A stretch of DNA of 7,471 nt from DATKDU01 sp035512595 (GTDB taxonomy: Bacteria > Planctomycetota > Planctomycetia > Pirellulales > Pirellulaceae): positions 1 to 7,471 of the forward strand of contig DATKDU010000359.1 in the NCBI GenBank assembly GCA_035512595.1, read 5' to 3'. The notes beneath the pieces were generated by a model. It searched no databases. It worked only from the letters and a program-made list of their open reading frames with translations, and was not told the DNA's origin. Position 1 is the stretch's first letter. Each line of letters starts with the position of its first letter. Position numbers and translations under genes: made by a program. Of the stretch, positions 5,246 to 7,471 are shown one piece after another.

Positions 5246-5890
5246 GTGACGAGAGTTGAACTCCTAACCATAATTGTCAACAGCCTTGTGGCTCTTGGGA
5301 CGCTGGCTCTTGCCGTGTTTGCCTTGCTCGGAAATCTCCTTGCCCTTTTTGGAAACCGACTGCAAGACCGCCTGTTCGGACCGAATCTGACGCTTGTACT
5401 CAAGTACCCCAAGGGCAGACTGTTCAAGAAACACGGAAAGCGTTTTTACTGCCTGCAAGTCGAAAATACGAAGCCAAAGACCATTGCCACAAATTGCCAC
5501 GTGCAAATCAGGACCATGAGCCGAAGGATGCCGAATGGGGATTTCGTAGACATTCCGTTGCTCTATCCATTGATTTTGAGTTGGCCACCGTCCGAGTACA
5601 CGCCTGTCAGCATCAGCATCCGACGTGATCAACCTGTTGATTTCGGTTTTGTCGCAGGTGGAATTGCTTTTGTTCCGCTCGCCAAAATGGCTCCTGATGA
5701 TTTCCTATCGCCTGCGGATGGTGAGGGTGAGGGTCTATTAAGACCTGGCGGAACGATGCGGTTTGAACTTGAGATCGTGAGCGATCAGTTTGTGTCGCTA
5801 AAGTGGCAGACATTTGAGGTGTCGTGGAACGGAGCGTGGAGCGAGGACGATGAGGCGATGAGTAGAAATCTTAAGATTCGTGAGATTTAG
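5246..5890 (+). CDS. membrane-anchored protein of unknown function
   Basis: A 214-residue protein starting at GTG 5246, chosen for its strong Shine-Dalgarno sequence and promoter. Residues 6-35 are a long hydrophobic stretch (LLTIIVNSLVALGTLALAVF onward, to LFG), giving one N-terminal membrane helix. The rest is soluble and looks beta-rich: LTLVLKYPKG, FYCLQVENTKPKTIATNCHV (a 'VEN...A.NC.V' pattern seen in many unrelated hypothetical proteins with Ig-like beta domains), IPLLYPLILSWPP, DFGFVAGGIAF, and MRFELEIVSD with FEVSWNGAWSEDD near the end. No catalytic motif is visible. It converges on the zinc-ribbon gene, with only 27 bases between the stop codons and no clear terminator. Base composition is nearer 50-57% GC than the roughly 67% of the DUF1501 gene. 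Confidence 0.85.
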   Translation: MTRVELLTIIVNSLVALGTLALAVFALLGNLLALFGNRLQDRLFGPNLTLVLKYPKGRLFKKHGKRFYCLQVENTKPKTIATNCHVQIRTMSRRMPNGDFVDIPLLYPLILSWPPSEYTPVSISIRRDQPVDFGFVAGGIAFVPLAKMAPDDFLSPADGEGEGLLRPGGTMRFELEIVSDQFVSLKWQTFEVSWNGAWSEDDEAMSRNLKIREI

Positions 5891-5917
5891 AAGAAGCAAC
5901 GCCTTTGGCAGGCTGGA

Positions 5918-6520
5918 TCAGCCGAACCCAAAGAACTTGCCCACCTTGTGCAAGACGGTGACCCCTTGCTCCCCGGACTTGACCATATTCAGTGCATCGG
6001 CTCGCAAGTCGGCTTCGGACGTACTGTCACCTTGTTTCCTTGCGAAGTCTCGCAACGCGTGATAGTTCAATTCAACCGCTATCGCCCGTTCTTGCGGCGA
6101 CAGTGGAATGCCTTTGGGAAACCTGTCGTGAGATACGAGACTGCTCTTTGCGATATTCACGATCTGATCCTGCGTGGCGGCGATGCCTAGTTGTATGCAC
6201 AAACGTTCAAAGCGAGTAGCACGCTGATACACAAGCCACTGCAGCACGATGTAATCCTGAACGGCTGGCTCCTTCAACTGTGCCGGTGTCGTAATCCCAA
6301 TTGCTTTCGCTTGTAATACAAAGAACTCCTGCGTCATCTCTCCGGAAAGTGAGTAGACCTCACTCGGATCCATTGGCTCTATGTCGCTGGTCTCGTCATG
6401 AGCGTGAGGCGGTGACGAATTACAACTTAAGACAATGAAACAGTCGGGACAGACAGTCCGTCCGTGCCATACCTTCACCGCTGTGTTCTCAATCTCTTTC
6501 TCGCACGCCGAACAGTTCAT
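5918..6520 (-). CDS. zinc-ribbon protein of unknown function
   Basis: A 200-residue protein read from the ATG at 6520-6518 to TGA at 5920-5918. It starts MNCSACEKEIENTAVKVWHG and continues RTVCPDCF. Cys3/Cys6 and Cys24/Cys27 form a CxxC-x17-CxxC pattern typical of a small zinc ribbon or treble-clef knuckle at the extreme N-terminus. An acidic linker (38-56) follows, and then a mostly helical region (about 57-190) with no motif I recognise, ending GKFFGFG. It could act in nucleic-acid or protein binding, but this is inference. A GGAG (6532-6529, - strand) lies eight bases before the ATG. It is the second gene of a two-gene operon, 27 bases after the stop of the 65-residue membrane peptide. GC is about 45-57% in the 60-base lines counted. 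Confidence 0.85.
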   Translation of the reverse strand: MNCSACEKEIENTAVKVWHGRTVCPDCFIVLSCNSSPPHAHDETSDIEPMDPSEVYSLSGEMTQEFFVLQAKAIGITTPAQLKEPAVQDYIVLQWLVYQRATRFERLCIQLGIAATQDQIVNIAKSSLVSHDRFPKGIPLSPQERAIAVELNYHALRDFARKQGDSTSEADLRADALNMVKSGEQGVTVLHKVGKFFGFG

Positions 6521-6547
6521 CGCGTAGGCTCCGTCAGCGACTGTAGT

Positions 6548-6745
6548 TCAGCGAGGAAAGCGTTGATCGTCCGCTGCATCCTGACGCTGCATCTCGTCGC
6601 GGTCAATTGCTTGTTGCTCGGGACTTGTCGTACGGAGGTAATGCTGATGAGCCTGTTCCTGCCAGTAAATGCACCCGCCGATTCCGAGTGCGATCACAAT
6701 CCAAACCAGCCAATTCACCGCATTGTCCTTGTCAGATTCAGCCAT
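6548..6745 (-). CDS. 65-residue single-pass membrane protein
   Basis: Read from the ATG at 6745-6743 to TGA at 6550-6548. Residues 10-28 (VNWLVWIVIALGIGGCIYW) are one transmembrane helix after a short acidic N-terminus. The remaining 36 residues are hydrophilic and rich in Gln, Asp and Glu (QEQAHQHYLRTTSPEQQAID onward). AAGAAGGGA stands five bases before the ATG, and a promoter is centred just upstream, so I regard it as a real small gene. It precedes the zinc-ribbon gene by 27 bases and is probably co-transcribed with it. No family recognised. Confidence 0.75.
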   Translation of the reverse strand: MAESDKDNAVNWLVWIVIALGIGGCIYWQEQAHQHYLRTTSPEQQAIDRDEMQRQDAADDQRFPR

Positions 6746-6750
6746 CGCCG

Positions 6751-6759
6751 TCCCTTCTT
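6751..6759 (-). promoter_or_regulatory. Shine-Dalgarno AAGAAGGGA
   Basis: On the - strand AAGAAGGGA ends five bases before the ATG of the 65-residue membrane gene. It supports both the start and the reality of this short gene. Confidence 0.6.
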
Positions 6760-6768
6760 GATCGGCCT

Positions 6769-6797
6769 ATTTTAGGCGTGCTTCTCGAAAGGTTCAA
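6769..6797 (-). promoter_or_regulatory. sigma-70-like promoter of the two-gene - strand operon
   Basis: On the - strand, TTGAAC (6797-6792; four of six) and TAAAAT (6774-6769; five of six) are separated by exactly 17 bases. Transcription would start near 6762, immediately before the Shine-Dalgarno sequence at 6759-6751. It lies inside the right 68-base repeat, so the cassette carries its own promoter. Confidence 0.55.
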
Positions 6798-6875
6798 AGG
6801 AATTCTTGTTTAGCCGTAGTGTTCCCCTAATTGTTCTCGTTCCTGTGGCTCGTCTCCGCAAGACGACGGTTGCCG

Positions 6876-6892
6876 CTGTCGGCCGCCGACAG
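6876..6892. repeat. CTGTCGGC/GCCGACAG palindrome
   Basis: A perfect 8-base inverted repeat around a single C at the inner edge of the right 68-base repeat. As RNA it would need a slightly opened loop. The left copy retains only part of it (CGGCGGCCGACA). Confidence 0.5.
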
Positions 6893-6944
6893 TGGGAACT
6901 GCGGACCGATCCTCCATCACCCACGAGCCGCAAGCTGTGTTTTG
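6877..6944 (-). repeat. 68-base dispersed repeat, right copy (inverted)
   Basis: Read on the - strand from 6944 to 6877, it begins CAAAACACAGCTTGCGGCTC and aligns without gaps to 4605-4672 with 11 mismatches, eight of them in the 12 bases at alignment positions 35-46 and the other three scattered. The two copies are inverted and bracket four genes of unknown function. Confidence 0.85.
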
Positions 6945-6977
6945 ACACGACGAAGCCCCGGCGGCAAACGTCGGTTC

Positions 6978-6995
6978 CTCGCCTGGCTCGGCGAG
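6978..6995. repeat. CTCGCC/GGCGAG hairpin
   Basis: CTCGCC (6978-6983) and GGCGAG (6990-6995) form a perfect 6-bp stem with a TGGCTC loop. There is no T-tract. Confidence 0.4.
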
Positions 6996-7057
6996 AGCGG
7001 ATTGAGGTGGTCGGCGCGGCCCGAGAGCCGCTGGACGCCACCCTCGGCTCGGCGAAG

Positions 7058-7133
7058 ACAAGCCCGACGCGCAAGCGAGGGAAACGGCCATTTGGTGAGT
7101 GGATCTTGTCCCTTGCTCGCGCTTCGGGCTTGT
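7058..7133. repeat. imperfect inverted repeat, 25-base arms
   Basis: The left arm (7058-7082, starting ACAAGCCCGACGCGCAAGCG) and the reverse complement of the right arm (7109-7133) match at 22 of 25 positions, separated by 26 bases. The sequence type (ACAAGCCCGA.GCGC.AGC.AGGGA) is, from memory, widespread between genes in planctomycetes, where its six frames generate spurious 'SPTRKRG' and 'ARASGL' peptides. Confidence 0.75.
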
Positions 7134-7147
7134 GATGTCGCTCTGCA

Positions 7148-7165
7148 CCGAGGCCGGAGCCTCGG
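7148..7165. repeat. CCGAGGC-CGGA-GCCTCGG hairpin
   Basis: A perfect 7-bp stem with a CGGA loop. It shares the GAGGC/GCCTC stem with the three left-hand hairpins (4135-4243). Confidence 0.7.
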
Positions 7166-7173
7166 GATCCTTT

Positions 7174-7197
7174 CGTCCCAGGCCGGAGCCTGGGACG
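7174..7197. repeat. 10-bp stem CGTCCCAGGC/GCCTGGGACG hairpin
   Basis: A perfect 10-bp stem with the same CGGA loop as its neighbour, nine bases to the right of it. The CCCAGGC core recurs in decayed form at 4106-4121. Confidence 0.75.
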
Positions 7198-7256
7198 GAG
7201 TAAATCTCGGCAACACGCAGCCCCGAGGAGACGCGCTTGACTTGCATCCGCGGCAC

Positions 7257-7278
7257 CCGGAGGCAGGTTTGCCTCCGG
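7257..7278. repeat. CCGGAGGCA/TGCCTCCGG hairpin
   Basis: A perfect 9-bp stem with a GGTT loop. A T6 run (7299-7304) lies 20 bases further on, too far for a standard intrinsic terminator. Confidence 0.65.
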
Positions 7279-7471
7279 CTAGGATCCGGGCCGGCACATT
7301 TTTTCGCGGCGATGGTATGGACAAAAAGCCATTAGCCCGCATTTCTCACCGCCCCGGTCATGATGAGTGGATTTGGGCCGACTGACAGTTTCGCAGGGGC
7401 GAGATAGTCCAACGGCGGGCTGTGGCGCGGGGGGTGGGCGGAGGTGGAGGCCAGTTTTTGACCTGCGGCGC

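Larger units (their letters stand above)
6798..7471. other. gene-free, repeat-rich region
   Basis: Long frames exist on both strands here, but they run through repeats, lack ribosome-binding sites and have Arg/Pro/Ser-rich products, so I call none of them. The region holds the right 68-base repeat (6877-6944), hairpins at 6876-6892 and 6978-6995, an imperfect inverted repeat (7058-7133), and three strong hairpins (7148-7165, 7174-7197, 7257-7278). From 7306 to the end I see nothing identifiable. A + frame is open from 7387 to the window edge but has no convincing start. Confidence 0.6.

Noticed and set aside
6810..7256. 148-codon - strand frame and overlapping + frames (6831-7385) at the right end
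   Set aside because: They run through the 68-base repeat, the 25-base inverted repeat and several hairpins, and have no ribosome-binding sites. Their peptides (for example NTACGSWVMEDRSAVPTVGG) are translations of repeat DNA.

Overview
This window looks like planctomycete chromosome, probably of the Pirellulales/Gemmatales type. It carries two tandem DUF1501 proteins, one with a clear twin-arginine signal. It also has a small membrane protein starting with the 'RFQFGLRGLLIFVTLLAV' type of N-terminus common in that phylum, and gene-poor, GC-rich stretches full of short hairpin repeats. The organism call is an inference from these hallmarks; there is no rRNA or other phylogenetic marker.

Left part (1-4053), all on the + strand: the C-terminal end of one DUF1501 protein (to 511); a 324-base gap; a complete Tat-exported DUF1501 protein (836-2257); 40 bases later a 226-residue lipoprotein-like protein (2298-2978) whose mature part resembles the Imm21 immunity family; a 65-residue, very basic DUF6496-type protein (3144-3341); and a 193-residue protein with a membrane helix at each end (3472-4053).

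Middle (4054-4716): no convincing full gene. It holds three GAGGC-type hairpins, one long CCGCGGAG hairpin, and six 18-base hairpins with four-base loops. The six are placed almost mirror-symmetrically around position 4433, as two inverted triplet units of about 95 bases. A 31-codon signal-peptide-like reading frame (4366-4461) runs through the left unit and stops exactly where the right unit begins.

Right part (4605-6944): two inverted copies of a 68-base repeat (57 of 68 bases identical by hand count) bracket a roughly 2.2 kb cassette of lower GC. Its four genes have no recognised function. A - strand gene (5094 to 4717) is divergent from a membrane-anchored + strand gene (5246-5890), which has a good promoter and Shine-Dalgarno sequence. 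That + gene converges on a two-gene - strand operon (6745 to 5918) made of a 65-residue membrane peptide and a zinc-ribbon protein, with its own promoter just inside the right repeat. From 6877 to the end there are only more inverted repeats and hairpins, some of the same GAGGC family seen on the left.

The points most worth follow-up are the Imm21-like lipoprotein with no visible toxin, the mirror-symmetric hairpin array, and the repeat-bracketed cassette of unknown genes.
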